DNA from: DATBGS01 sp036557885
GTDB taxonomy: Bacteria > Chloroflexota > Ktedonobacteria > Ktedonobacterales > DATBGS01
Length of the DNA stretch: 64,000 bases
NCBI GenBank assembly: GCA_036557885.1
Contig: DATBGS010000006.1
Coordinates: 16,369-80,368, forward strand
Reading direction: 5' to 3'
Shown here one piece after another: positions 36,101-43,493 of the stretch; position 1 is the stretch's first letter; each line of letters begins with the position of its first letter. Position numbers and translations under genes: made by a program. The notes below the pieces were generated by a model. The model was not told where the DNA came from. It was given only the letters and a program-made list of their open reading frames with translations, and did no database searches.

Positions 36101-36387
36101 GCAAGCGCACCTGGGGCGGCGTGATTGGCATTAGCCCGTATCTGTCGCTGGCCGATGGGACGATCACCACGCAGCCGGAGTTTAGCTTCTGGTTTAGCGA
36201 TGTTGGCTGGGGCGTGGAGAATTACGGCACCGACCCGACCATTGACGTGGACTACACGCCGCAGGATTACGCGCGTGGCGTTGACCCCCAGTTGGAACGG
36301 GGCATTGCCGAGGCGCTGCGTCTGGCCGAGGAGCACCCCGCGTCTACGCCCACGCCAGAAAAGCCGCCCTATCGCGGCTACCCCTAG
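33145..36387 (+). CDS. Tricorn protease
   Basis: A 1080-aa protein, the usual tricorn length. N-terminal beta-propeller repeats carry the typical FSPDGRQIAFTG and WSPDGRWVAYE units over about residues 1-650; a PDZ domain lies near 770-860 (INGQRVTPERGP) and an S41-type protease domain follows. Catalytic candidates: the Ser-His of LGSSHAYEWG and the nucleophile Ser in NENAGSDGDIF. The fourth residue, Glu in the archaeal enzyme, falls in GTDPTIDVDYTP, where Asp is seen. Family knowledge: degrades peptides of about 6-12 residues released by larger proteases. Cytoplasmic (no signal peptide). The ATG follows GGAGGGGG. Own promoter and a downstream terminator. Confidence 0.94.
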   Translation: MGTTGYPRFPTISGDQIVFTAEDDLWRISVNGGRAERLTAGVATAQHACFSPDGRQIAFTGSDEGPDEVYVMPAEGGPSQRLTFGAGRAQVVGWQPDGARILFAGSAGLPSPRWRAIFGVSPQGGEASQLPYGIANAIAFGPHGAVVLGRNIREPAFWKRYRGGTAGYLWIDAEGSGEFRRLLNIKGNIAAPCWVGERVFFLSDHEGIGNVYSCLPTGEDLRRHSQQETFYVRNLATDGRLCVYHAGGDLFVLDPTTNQETRLEVELAGSQAQRARQFVSAGKFMDSYALHPTGQAAALTTRGKAFSLSNWEGAVVQQGESDGPRYRLINWLADGKRLVAISDDGNEPRLVVFSADGSAPDRTLEKIDIGHVVELRAAPVGEQVVLLNHRSEVLLVDLAVETLRVLDRSDYGRIEDAGLINGVAWSPDGRWVAYEQAISNMQTIIKLCRVESGETYPVTESLRRDVKPAFDPAGRYLYFLSARDFDPVQDQMQFEFSFPKGVRPYLVTLRKDLRSPFVAESALLHAEAEKKAGKEQEEKADKPATPEPVEIDLEGLSSRIVAFPVPEGRYGRVLGTHNGVLFTTVPVESLREDDSNSLKPKSNRGLEFYDFEKRKQEHIADEISDFVVTADGKLLLYCSNERLRVLKAGEKPPELPGQTGEKPGRESGWLDLERIKVSIRPGAEWRQMFGEAWRLQREQFWVADLAGVDWQGMRARYAPLVERLTSRGELSDLFWEMQGELGSSHAYEWGGEYRPHPDYRQGFLGVDWRFDAEHGRYCIAHLVRGDPWDAKATSPLLAPGVNASVGDAVLAINGQRVTPERGPQHLLVNQAGQEVQLLLQPSSGEARSVTVRALADEFGARYRDWVEGNRRLVREKTQGRAGYVHIPDMWTDGFAEFHRSYLAEYDYPVLIVDVRWNGGGAVSGLLLEKLARPRLGYAFQRWAPAVPYLGESPRGKLVAITNENAGSDGDIFSHSFKMLGLGPLIGKRTWGGVIGISPYLSLADGTITTQPEFSFWFSDVGWGVENYGTDPTIDVDYTPQDYARGVDPQLERGIAEALRLAEEHPASTPTPEKPPYRGYP

Positions 36388-36439
36388 CGCTGCATGCCCT
36401 CCATCAGGAAAAGCCTGCCATAGCAGCTAGCATACCTGT

Positions 36440-36484
36440 GCCTCGCGGCAGCCAAATAGCTCCTGCCGCGAGGCGCGGCTTTTT
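36440..36484 (+). terminator. Rho-independent terminator of tricorn gene
   Basis: A 12-bp perfect stem (36440-36451 with 36463-36474), 11-base loop, then a short GC stretch and TTTTT from 36480. Confidence 0.85.
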
Positions 36485-36570
36485 ATCGCCGGGCTGCTGA
36501 TCCCAGGGAAGCGCGAGCGTGCCCATGTTCTTCATAAGTAGCGAGAATGTTGGCTGCCAGGTCTTGCGCT

Positions 36571-36598
36571 CCCTGTAGCATACTGGTACAGGGTATGC
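36571..36598 (+). promoter_or_regulatory. Interleaved inverted repeats (pseudoknot-like or operator) upstream of histidine kinase
   Basis: CCCTGTA (36571-36577) pairs with TACAGGG (36587-36593), while GCATAC (36578-36583) pairs with GTATGC (36593-36598). The arms are ordered A-B-A'-B', so in RNA they could form an H-type pseudoknot; in DNA they give two overlapping dyads. Confidence 0.4.
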
Positions 36599-36709
36599 AC
36601 GCAATAGTTTCGACTGATCGTCCGTATCCGGGGATTGAGGGACCAGGCGCATTCACCCAACGGACGCAGAAAGACCCTCCCGCGCCAAGACTAGAACCGA
36701 GGGAGAAAC

Positions 36710-38554
36710 GTGCAGCGCCGTTTTCCTGCCTGGGTTCTCCGACAAGCCCGCTCGTGCTGGCAGGCGCTCTGCCACTGGCTCCAGGCCAACTCTCTCACGC
36801 CTGTGTGGATGCCCAGCCGCTGGCGCCATCCAGTGGTTGGCTATCTCGTTGCAGTGGTGCTGATCCTGCTTGCCATTGCACTTGAGATGGCGGTAGCTCC
36901 TTTCTACAATCATGTTGAGATTGCAGGGGGCGTCTTAGTCTTTTTGGCGATTCTCTTTATTGGCATACATTGGGGCGCGGGTCCAAGCCTGCTTGCTACT
37001 TTGCTTGGCACCATGCTCCTGTATTGTTTGGTCTACCCACCTCTCTTTGGCCTTACTCTGAAGGATCTTCTGGATATGGTTCAGGCAAGCCTGGTCTTGT
37101 TTGGAGGAGTCCTTGTTACCCAGTCTGCTCAGCACCGCGAGATTCAACGCCGCGCAGCAGAACGGCGTGCTGCCGAGGCAGAGCAGACCCAGCGCCGCTT
37201 GCAAACTGTGCTAGAGACGCTCCTGGCTTTGGTAGAAGCGCTTGTGCATGCCTCTGCCGGTGAAATTTCGCCAGAGAAGGCGGAAAGCCTGGAAGAAGAT
37301 ATGGTGGCTCGTCGGCTGGCGGAGGTTACCTGTTATGCGCTTGACTGCCAGCAGGTGCGCTTCTTCTCGGTTGAACCTGCGACTGGGGAAAGGGTGCTGC
37401 TGGCTGAGGTTTCTGGCCCTCCAGAGCCAGCAGAGGGCCAGGGGCCAACTCCGGCGCGGCGGGAACTTTTGAGCGCGTGGCTTGATCCTGAACAGCTAAC
37501 TCGCCTGTATAGAGGGGAGATGGTTCTGGTAGACCCGCCCCAACTGCTTGCGACAACTGGCTCGCTCCCTTGTGGAGAATTACGAGCGCTTGTTGTTCCG
37601 GTACAGCGCGATGGAACCCTGCTTGGTTTGCTGACGCTGGCCGCGCCCTGGACCCAGGTTCAGATGTCTGCTCATCTGCGAGATTTGGTGCGAGCGATAA
37701 CGAAACTGGGTGCTCTGGTGATTGAACGGGAGCACCTCCTGCATGAGCGCGCGCAGGCCCAGGCCGAGGCGTTGACGCATCAAGAAGCCAAACGACAAAT
37801 GGAGATGTTTCTTGGAATTGCCAGTCATGAGTTAAAAACGCCTTTGACCAGCCTTCTGCTTGGGTTGGAAGGTGCGCAGCGCCACCTCGCGCGGGTTCCC
37901 ATCCCTGCTGAGGGAGCAGAGGGAAACGCGCTGCGCACCCTTCAGGATGACTTGCTGCTTGCCTTTCAGCAAGGACGCAGGCTTGAGCGCCTGGTAAAAG
38001 AACTGCTGGATAGTTCTCGCATTGAGGCAGGTCGCCTTGAGCTGTATCTGGCACGAACTGACCTGATCGCGCTTGTCCGCGAGGCCGTTGAGGAGCAGCG
38101 CCGCCTCACTCCAGAACGCATACTGCATCTGCAAGCATTTCCTGAGCAAGAAGTTCTGGTTGTGGTGGATAAAGAGCGGGTGAAGCAGGTGCTGAGCAAT
38201 TATCTCTCTAACGCGCTGAAATACTCGCCAGAAGACCGCCCGGTGGAGGTTGGGTTGCAGGTAGAAGGGCAGCAGGCGCGTGTCTGGGTGCGTGATGAAG
38301 GGCCGGGCATCTCGCCAGCGCTTCTGGCGCGGGTCTGGGAGCGATTTTACCGGGCGCCTGGGATTGAAGTGCTGAGCGGGTCGGGGGTTGGGCTGGGGCT
38401 GGGGTTGTATCTCAGCCGGACGCTGATTGAGCAGCAGCATGGGCAGGTAGGCGTCGAGAGTACGCCAGGGCATGGCACGCGCTTCTGGTTTACCCTGCCG
38501 CTCAGCAGCGAAGACGCTCAGGCCTCCCAACGCCCTCTAGAGTCTTCCTGCTGA
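36710..38554 (+). CDS. Sensor histidine kinase with DUF4118 membrane domain
   Basis: A 614-aa protein; GTG start with GGGAG just upstream. Residues about 40-140 contain four hydrophobic helices of the DUF4118 (KdpD-like) type, followed by a coiled-coil-like Ala/Glu/Arg stretch. A GAF-like region spans about 165-345. The HisKA phospho-acceptor is in IASHELKTPL, and the ATPase domain has NYLSNALKYSP (N box), DEGPGIS (G1) and GVGLGLGLYLS (G2). No response regulator is adjacent; the orphan regulator at 18714 is a possible but unproven partner. Convergent with the E2 gene, 14-base gap. Confidence 0.92.
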   Translation: MQRRFPAWVLRQARSCWQALCHWLQANSLTPVWMPSRWRHPVVGYLVAVVLILLAIALEMAVAPFYNHVEIAGGVLVFLAILFIGIHWGAGPSLLATLLGTMLLYCLVYPPLFGLTLKDLLDMVQASLVLFGGVLVTQSAQHREIQRRAAERRAAEAEQTQRRLQTVLETLLALVEALVHASAGEISPEKAESLEEDMVARRLAEVTCYALDCQQVRFFSVEPATGERVLLAEVSGPPEPAEGQGPTPARRELLSAWLDPEQLTRLYRGEMVLVDPPQLLATTGSLPCGELRALVVPVQRDGTLLGLLTLAAPWTQVQMSAHLRDLVRAITKLGALVIEREHLLHERAQAQAEALTHQEAKRQMEMFLGIASHELKTPLTSLLLGLEGAQRHLARVPIPAEGAEGNALRTLQDDLLLAFQQGRRLERLVKELLDSSRIEAGRLELYLARTDLIALVREAVEEQRRLTPERILHLQAFPEQEVLVVVDKERVKQVLSNYLSNALKYSPEDRPVEVGLQVEGQQARVWVRDEGPGISPALLARVWERFYRAPGIEVLSGSGVGLGLGLYLSRTLIEQQHGQVGVESTPGHGTRFWFTLPLSSEDAQASQRPLESSC

Positions 38555-38568
38555 AATCAATCTGCTCG

Positions 38569-39924
38569 TTACTCCAGCAGACCCAGCGGCTCCTCGATCA
38601 CCTCGGCCAGAGCAGAAAGAAACTGCGCGCCGCGTGCCCCATCCACTACGCGATGATCACAGGAAAGACTCATAATCATCATTGGCTGGATGCCCGGCTG
38701 CCCGTGCACCGGTACAATGCGCTCCACGATGCGCCCAACCGCCAGAATTGCCACCTGGGGCGGATTGATGAGCGCCGTAAACGCATCTACTCCAAACATG
38801 CCCAGGTTGCTGATCGTAAAGGTGCCATCGCGCAGATCATCAGGCCGCAATTTGCCCGTCTGCGCGCGCGTTACCAGTTCTTTGCGCTGTTCTGCAATCT
38901 CCGCGAGACGCAGCGTATCCGCGTGATGAATGACGGGAACGACCAACCCCTCTTCGATGGCAACTGCCAGCCCGATGTGAATCTGATCGCTCAGCCTGAT
39001 TTTGTTCGCGTTCCAGGTGGCATTCAGGCGCGGGTGCGCGCGCAGTGTGGCAGCCACGAGCTTCACAAGCAGATCGGTATAGGTGATCTGGGCAGAAGAA
39101 CGCTTTACCAACTGCTCGCGCCAGACCAGCAAACGGCTGGCATTGACCTCGCGCACCAGGGAGAAGTGTGGCACGCTCGTCCAGCTCTGGGTGGTGCGTT
39201 CGGCCATAACGCGCCAGATATGGCTTACCGTCAGTTCTTGCCCTGCTTCACGCGCTGATGGGAGGGCTGGCGGGACGCCGTTTGCCATCTGGAGCAGATC
39301 ACTGGCCAGCACAGCGCCCTCCGGGCCGGTCCCTTTTATGGCCGCCAATGCAATGCCCTGCTCTGCGGCAAGCCGCCTGGCTTTTGGCGAGGCTGGCACG
39401 AGGCGAGCCGCACCAGCAGATGCCAATCCGACAGCCGCAGCAGCAGGAGCAGTGGGAGCACCAGCAGCGCCTGGCATCTGCTGCTGGAGGTAGTCCAGCA
39501 CATCGGCCTTCTGGACGCGCTTCCCCGCTGGCTTGATCAGATTCAGGTCCAACTGGTGTTCGGCAGCCATACGCGAGGCCAGAGGACTCGCTGCTACTGG
39601 CGACGAATGGCCCGGCAGGGATGCCGGGGGTACCCCCAGAGGGGGCACGGCAGGTGAGGTCATGGCCTGCCCTGATGCAGCCTCCTCAGGTGCGAGGATG
39701 GTAGCGATCACCTGCCCGACTGGAAGCTCATCGCCAGCAGCGGCGCTGACATTGGCAAGCACGCCGGAGGCTGGCGCTTCAAGCTCCACCCTGGCCTTAT
39801 CGGTTTCAATTTCGGCCAGCGGCTCGCCCTTCGTGACCACATCTCCCGCGTGCTTCAGCCACTGCACAATGATGACCGTTTCCTGCGCTATGCCGTAGGC
39901 AGGCGCAATCACATCTTTTGCCAT
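38569..39924 (-). CDS. 2-oxoacid dehydrogenase E2 (dihydrolipoamide acyltransferase)
   Basis: A 451-aa protein. The N-terminal lipoyl domain has the lysine in IETDKARVEL. Two peripheral subunit-binding-like segments follow: a divergent one (ASPLASRMAAEHQLD) near residue 112 and a canonical one (ASPKARRLAAEQGI, GTGPEGAVL) near 180. The catalytic domain ends with the active-site DHRVVDGARGAQF. Family knowledge: transfers the acyl group from E1 to coenzyme A. It is the last gene of a minus-strand unit with E1alpha and E1beta; an E3 gene is not in the window. Acetoin, pyruvate or branched-chain 2-oxoacid are all possible substrates. Confidence 0.93.
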   Translation of the reverse strand: MAKDVIAPAYGIAQETVIIVQWLKHAGDVVTKGEPLAEIETDKARVELEAPASGVLANVSAAAGDELPVGQVIATILAPEEAASGQAMTSPAVPPLGVPPASLPGHSSPVAASPLASRMAAEHQLDLNLIKPAGKRVQKADVLDYLQQQMPGAAGAPTAPAAAAVGLASAGAARLVPASPKARRLAAEQGIALAAIKGTGPEGAVLASDLLQMANGVPPALPSAREAGQELTVSHIWRVMAERTTQSWTSVPHFSLVREVNASRLLVWREQLVKRSSAQITYTDLLVKLVAATLRAHPRLNATWNANKIRLSDQIHIGLAVAIEEGLVVPVIHHADTLRLAEIAEQRKELVTRAQTGKLRPDDLRDGTFTISNLGMFGVDAFTALINPPQVAILAVGRIVERIVPVHGQPGIQPMMIMSLSCDHRVVDGARGAQFLSALAEVIEEPLGLLE

Positions 39925-39939
39925 AGCATCCCCGCTGCC

Positions 39940-41298
39940 CTACGCCTGGGCACCTTTCTTCTGTGCAGTGGTTCCGGCGCCTGTTGCGTGTTGAATATGC
40001 CCGTTTGCCGCAACGTTGAGATTGGATTGCGTTTCGCGTGTGGTCGGCAGAGAGCCGCTGGCCGTGTAGTAATGGACGCCAGCCACCAGCAATTCTTCTG
40101 CCGGGAAGCGCGTGATCACCTCGCACCCATTTTTCGTAACGACGAGCTGTTCCTCGATGCGGGCGGCGGTCCAGCCATCCGAGGCCGGCCAGAATGTCTC
40201 CAATGCAAAGACCATCCCCTCTTCAATCACTTCGGGATGATCAAGCGAGACCAGGCGGCTAAAGACGGGCTTTTCCCAGATTGCCAGGCCAACCCCATGC
40301 CCATATTGCAGCGCGAAGCAGGCTTCTTCATTGGGGAAGCCAAACTCCTGCGCCTTCGGCCAGAGCTTGACAATATCGGCAGTGGTGACGCCCGGCTTAA
40401 TCTCGTTGATGGCGACATCCAGAATCTCGCGGCAGTGCTTGTACGCATCTACCATTGACTGCGAGGCGCTCCCCAGGGCAAAGGTGCGATAGTAGCAGGT
40501 GCGGTAGCCGTTGTAGCTGTGCAGAATATCAAAATAGGCCGGGTCGCCTGGGCGCAAGACGCGATCACTAAAGACATGTGGGTGCGGACTACAGCGTTCG
40601 CCAGAGATGGCGTTGACGCCCTCCACATGCTCCGAACCCAGATCGTAAAGCACCTTGTTCACCAGCCCCACGCACTCATTTTCCTTGACGCCTGGCTTCA
40701 TAAAGCGGTAGAGTTCTTCGTAGGCCGCGTCCACCATCATGCAGGCGGTATTTAGCAGGGTAATCTCATCCTGCGTCTTGATCACCCTGGCCTGCTGCAT
40801 CAACTGCTGCCCATCAACGACTTTAATGCCTTCGGCCTGCAACGCAAAGAGCACCGGAAGCTCAATGGCATCTACGCCTACCGGCTCGTGGAGCAGGCCG
40901 CGCTGCTCCAGTTCCACGCGAATCTTCTTTGCCACGTCCTCGGCGCGTCCGGCAGCGGGGAGCATGGCGCCGCGCAGCGTGGAGATGCCCGCGCGGGAGC
41001 GCTCGCCCAGCCAGGGGCAATACAGTTGGTGATGCCGCGCTGCCGAGCCAAAGTCCCACAAAATGGGGTTGTCGTCCTGGGCCAGCAGCGTGAAGCGCGA
41101 GAGCTTATCCATTGCCCAGGTGCCGATATGCGTGGACGTGATATAGCGTACATTGTTCATATCAAAGCACAGCAGCGCGCCCAGTTCGGACTCCTTGAGC
41201 AGCTTTTTGATGCGCGCCAGACGCTCGGCGCGCAGCCGCTCAACGTTGACGCGCTCCTCCCAATCAACACCCATCAGGCCGTAGGTTTTGAGTGCCAT
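39940..41298 (-). CDS. M24-family (creatinase/aminopeptidase P-like) protein with altered metal ligand
   Basis: A 452-aa pita-bread-fold protein. Expected M24 metal ligands are Asp, Asp, His, Glu, Glu. Seen: the first Asp in YFDILHSYNG, the His in YGHGVGLAIW, Glu in FALETFWP and Glu in RIEEQLVV. In the second Asp position (usual GYxSDxTRT) the sequence reads GYRTCYYRT, with Cys for Asp. So a classical two-metal peptidase is doubtful; metal-independent members such as creatinase or ectoine hydrolase, and altered-site lyases such as DddP, show that other reactions are possible. It sits between E1beta and E2, so it probably feeds a small catabolic pathway. Confidence 0.85.
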   Translation of the reverse strand: MALKTYGLMGVDWEERVNVERLRAERLARIKKLLKESELGALLCFDMNNVRYITSTHIGTWAMDKLSRFTLLAQDDNPILWDFGSAARHHQLYCPWLGERSRAGISTLRGAMLPAAGRAEDVAKKIRVELEQRGLLHEPVGVDAIELPVLFALQAEGIKVVDGQQLMQQARVIKTQDEITLLNTACMMVDAAYEELYRFMKPGVKENECVGLVNKVLYDLGSEHVEGVNAISGERCSPHPHVFSDRVLRPGDPAYFDILHSYNGYRTCYYRTFALGSASQSMVDAYKHCREILDVAINEIKPGVTTADIVKLWPKAQEFGFPNEEACFALQYGHGVGLAIWEKPVFSRLVSLDHPEVIEEGMVFALETFWPASDGWTAARIEEQLVVTKNGCEVITRFPAEELLVAGVHYYTASGSLPTTRETQSNLNVAANGHIQHATGAGTTAQKKGAQA

Positions 41299-41338
41299 AG
41301 CTCGCCTCCCCTGTTGTTGTCCAGGCTTCTTCGTTTGC

Positions 41339-42415
41339 CTATGCTTTGCCGCAAAGCGTCTTTGCCATGTCTGTCACAGTCTGGGCCGTTGGAACGGTCA
41401 GGTCTTCCAGCACGGGAGAAAACGGAACAGGAACATTCATCGCGCCCATGCGTTTGACGGGGGCATCGAGATAGTAAAACGCTCCATCGGCAATGATCGA
41501 GGCCAGTTCCGCCGTGACGCCATACTGCTCATAGCCCTCATCTATCACAATCGCCCGGCTGGTCTTTTTGGCGGATGCGATGAGCGTTTGCGTGTCCAGC
41601 GGCACCGTTGTGCGCGGGTCAATTACCTCAGCGCTGATGCCCAGCGGCTCCAGCAGGTCTGCTGCCGCCAGAGCCACCTGTACCATGCTGCTTGTGGCAA
41701 CCAGGGTGATGTCCGTGCCTGCGCGCTTGATGTCGGCCACGCCAAAGGGGATGGTGTAGTCGCCTTCGGGAACCTGGCCTTTGAGTTGATACATCATCTT
41801 GTCTTCAAAGAAGACGACTGGATTCTCATCGCGGATGGCCGTCTTGAGCAGGCCCTTGGCATCGTAGGGCGTGGAGGGCAGCACCACCTTCAGGCCGGGG
41901 ACATGGCTGGCCCAGGCATGCAAGCTCTGGCTGTGCTGCGCGGCGCTGCGGCGCGTGGCCCCCAGGGTGGTGCGCAGCACCATTGGTACTTTGAGCTTGC
42001 CGCCCGACATGTAGTGAATCTTGGCAGCCTGGTTCGCAAGCTGGTCCATGATCAAGCCGATGAAGTCGCCAAACATGATGTCCACCACCGGGCGCATGCC
42101 CGTCATCGCTCCGCCCACTCCCAGGCCGGTGATGGCTGCCTCAGAAATGGGCGAATCAATGACGCGCGTTGGCCCAAATTCGGCCACCAGCCCGGTCAGC
42201 ACCTTGAAGGCGGTGCCTGCTTCGGCTACGTCTTCCCCAATGATAAAGACGCGCGGGTCGCGGCGCATCTCCTCGGCCAGCGCCTCTCGAATAGCCTGGC
42301 CCAGTGTCATCTCGCGCGTGCCCTGGGTGGCCTGCTGGCCTGAAGATGTCTGACTGGAAGCGACATGACCAGACGATACCTGGCTAGACGATACCTGACT
42401 GCTAAGCGTAGACAT
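41339..42415 (-). CDS. 2-oxoacid dehydrogenase E1 component, beta subunit
   Basis: A 358-aa protein. Residues 36-358 are a typical transketolase-like E1beta (FIIGEDVAEAGTAFKVL, DSPISEAAITGLGVG, DPRTTVPLD). The first 35 residues are a Ser/Gln-rich tail (SSQVSS repeats), encoded partly by a tandem repeat of agacgatacctg, and look added. The ATG at 42415 has GAGGTG seven bases upstream, so the tail is probably translated. It overlaps the E1alpha gene by 14 bases. Partner of E1alpha in thiamine-diphosphate-dependent decarboxylation or acetoin cleavage. Confidence 0.92.
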   Translation of the reverse strand: MSTLSSQVSSSQVSSGHVASSQTSSGQQATQGTREMTLGQAIREALAEEMRRDPRVFIIGEDVAEAGTAFKVLTGLVAEFGPTRVIDSPISEAAITGLGVGGAMTGMRPVVDIMFGDFIGLIMDQLANQAAKIHYMSGGKLKVPMVLRTTLGATRRSAAQHSQSLHAWASHVPGLKVVLPSTPYDAKGLLKTAIRDENPVVFFEDKMMYQLKGQVPEGDYTIPFGVADIKRAGTDITLVATSSMVQVALAAADLLEPLGISAEVIDPRTTVPLDTQTLIASAKKTSRAIVIDEGYEQYGVTAELASIIADGAFYYLDAPVKRMGAMNVPVPFSPVLEDLTVPTAQTVTDMAKTLCGKA

Positions 42416-43427
42416 GCTGCGTCACCTCGCTTGGGTCTGGATAGGGGGCATTGAGCGCAAATTGCGCGCCTGCTTCAATTTCGGTCTGTACGCGCTGCGC
42501 AATTCTTTCAAACTCCGCAGGCGTTGCTCTATCGTTTTCGATCAGCCGGGCGCCAAGCAGCTTAATGGGGTCGCGGTTGGTGCGCCATTCCTGCTCTTCC
42601 TCCTTGGAGCGATAGTAGGCGCGCTGCACATCCCCGACGTGGTGGCCGTAGTAGCGATAGGTGTTGCAGACTAGAAATGCTGGCCCTTCGCCCTGGCGGG
42701 CGCGCTCAACCAATCGCTGGGTTGCACCATACACCGCGAGGATGTCTTGACCATCTACCGTTTCGGTATGGATGCCAAAAGCTTTGGGCCGGGCGCTGAT
42801 CTCGCCTGCCGCTGTCTCGCCAATCGGCGTGTATTCGGTATACAGATTATTTTCGCACACGTAGATCACCGGGAGCTTCCAGAGGGCAGCCATGTTCATT
42901 GCTTCGTAGAGCACGCCCTGACCGAGCGCGCCATCGCCAAAAAAGCAGACCGTCACCTGATTGCTGCCGCGCATCTTGCTGGAGAGCGCCGCGCCAGTTG
43001 CCAGGGCCGCGCTGCCGCCCACAATCGCGTTTGCGCCCAGGTTGCCCATCTCCTGGTCGGCAATGTGCATGGAGCCGCCCTTGCCCCGGCAGTACCCTGC
43101 GGCCTTGCCGAGCAGTTCGGCAAACATCCGATCTACCGAGGCACCCTTTGCCAGGCAGTGCCCATGCCCCCGATGCGTGCTGGTGATGTAGTCATCGCGC
43201 CGCAGCGCCTGGCAGACGCCAACGGCGACGGCCTCCTGGCCGCTGTACAGGTGGGCCAGGCCGGGCATTTTGGCGCTGGTATAGAGTTCGTTCACCTGCT
43301 CTTCAAAGAGGCGAATCTTGAGCATGAGTTCATACATCAAGAGCGCTTGTTCGCGGTCTGCCGGGAGTGGGTATTGCTCTTTCCGGTGTTCTTTTTTGTG
43401 AGAGGAGACGGTGTGCGGATGTGGCAT
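42402..43427 (-). CDS. 2-oxoacid/acetoin dehydrogenase E1 component, alpha subunit
   Basis: A 341-aa protein from ATG 43427, preceded by GGAG; an in-frame TTG lies 15 bases upstream. The thiamine-diphosphate motif is FFGDGALGQG with the closing ENN. The segment HRGHGHCLAKG, then GKGGSMHIAD and LGANAIVGG, follows the acetoin dehydrogenase AcoA pattern closely, though pyruvate dehydrogenase E1alpha is similar. Forms the E1 heterotetramer with the overlapping beta subunit. Cytoplasmic. Substrate probably acetoin or a short 2-oxoacid. Confidence 0.92.
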   Translation of the reverse strand: MPHPHTVSSHKKEHRKEQYPLPADREQALLMYELMLKIRLFEEQVNELYTSAKMPGLAHLYSGQEAVAVGVCQALRRDDYITSTHRGHGHCLAKGASVDRMFAELLGKAAGYCRGKGGSMHIADQEMGNLGANAIVGGSAALATGAALSSKMRGSNQVTVCFFGDGALGQGVLYEAMNMAALWKLPVIYVCENNLYTEYTPIGETAAGEISARPKAFGIHTETVDGQDILAVYGATQRLVERARQGEGPAFLVCNTYRYYGHHVGDVQRAYYRSKEEEQEWRTNRDPIKLLGARLIENDRATPAEFERIAQRVQTEIEAGAQFALNAPYPDPSEVTQHVYA

Positions 43428-43493
43428 GCCATGTTTCTCCAATAGGCTCTGATGAACGAGACATTGATCATAAAGACAGGCAAAGCAAAGGCT

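Larger units (their letters stand above)
36388..36709. other. Intergenic region holding a terminator and interleaved inverted repeats
   Basis: No gene is supported. It contains the tricorn terminator (36440-36484) and a compact structured element (36571-36598), both listed separately, ahead of the histidine kinase start. Confidence 0.5.

Noticed and set aside
36710..38554. KdpD identity for the histidine kinase
   Set aside because: DUF4118 is shared, but the KdpD N-terminal sensor and USP domains are absent, and no kdp genes are near.
41288..42343. Plus-strand ORF of 351 aa opposite E1beta
   Set aside because: His/Arg-rich, no domain, and lies wholly opposite a conserved enzyme gene.
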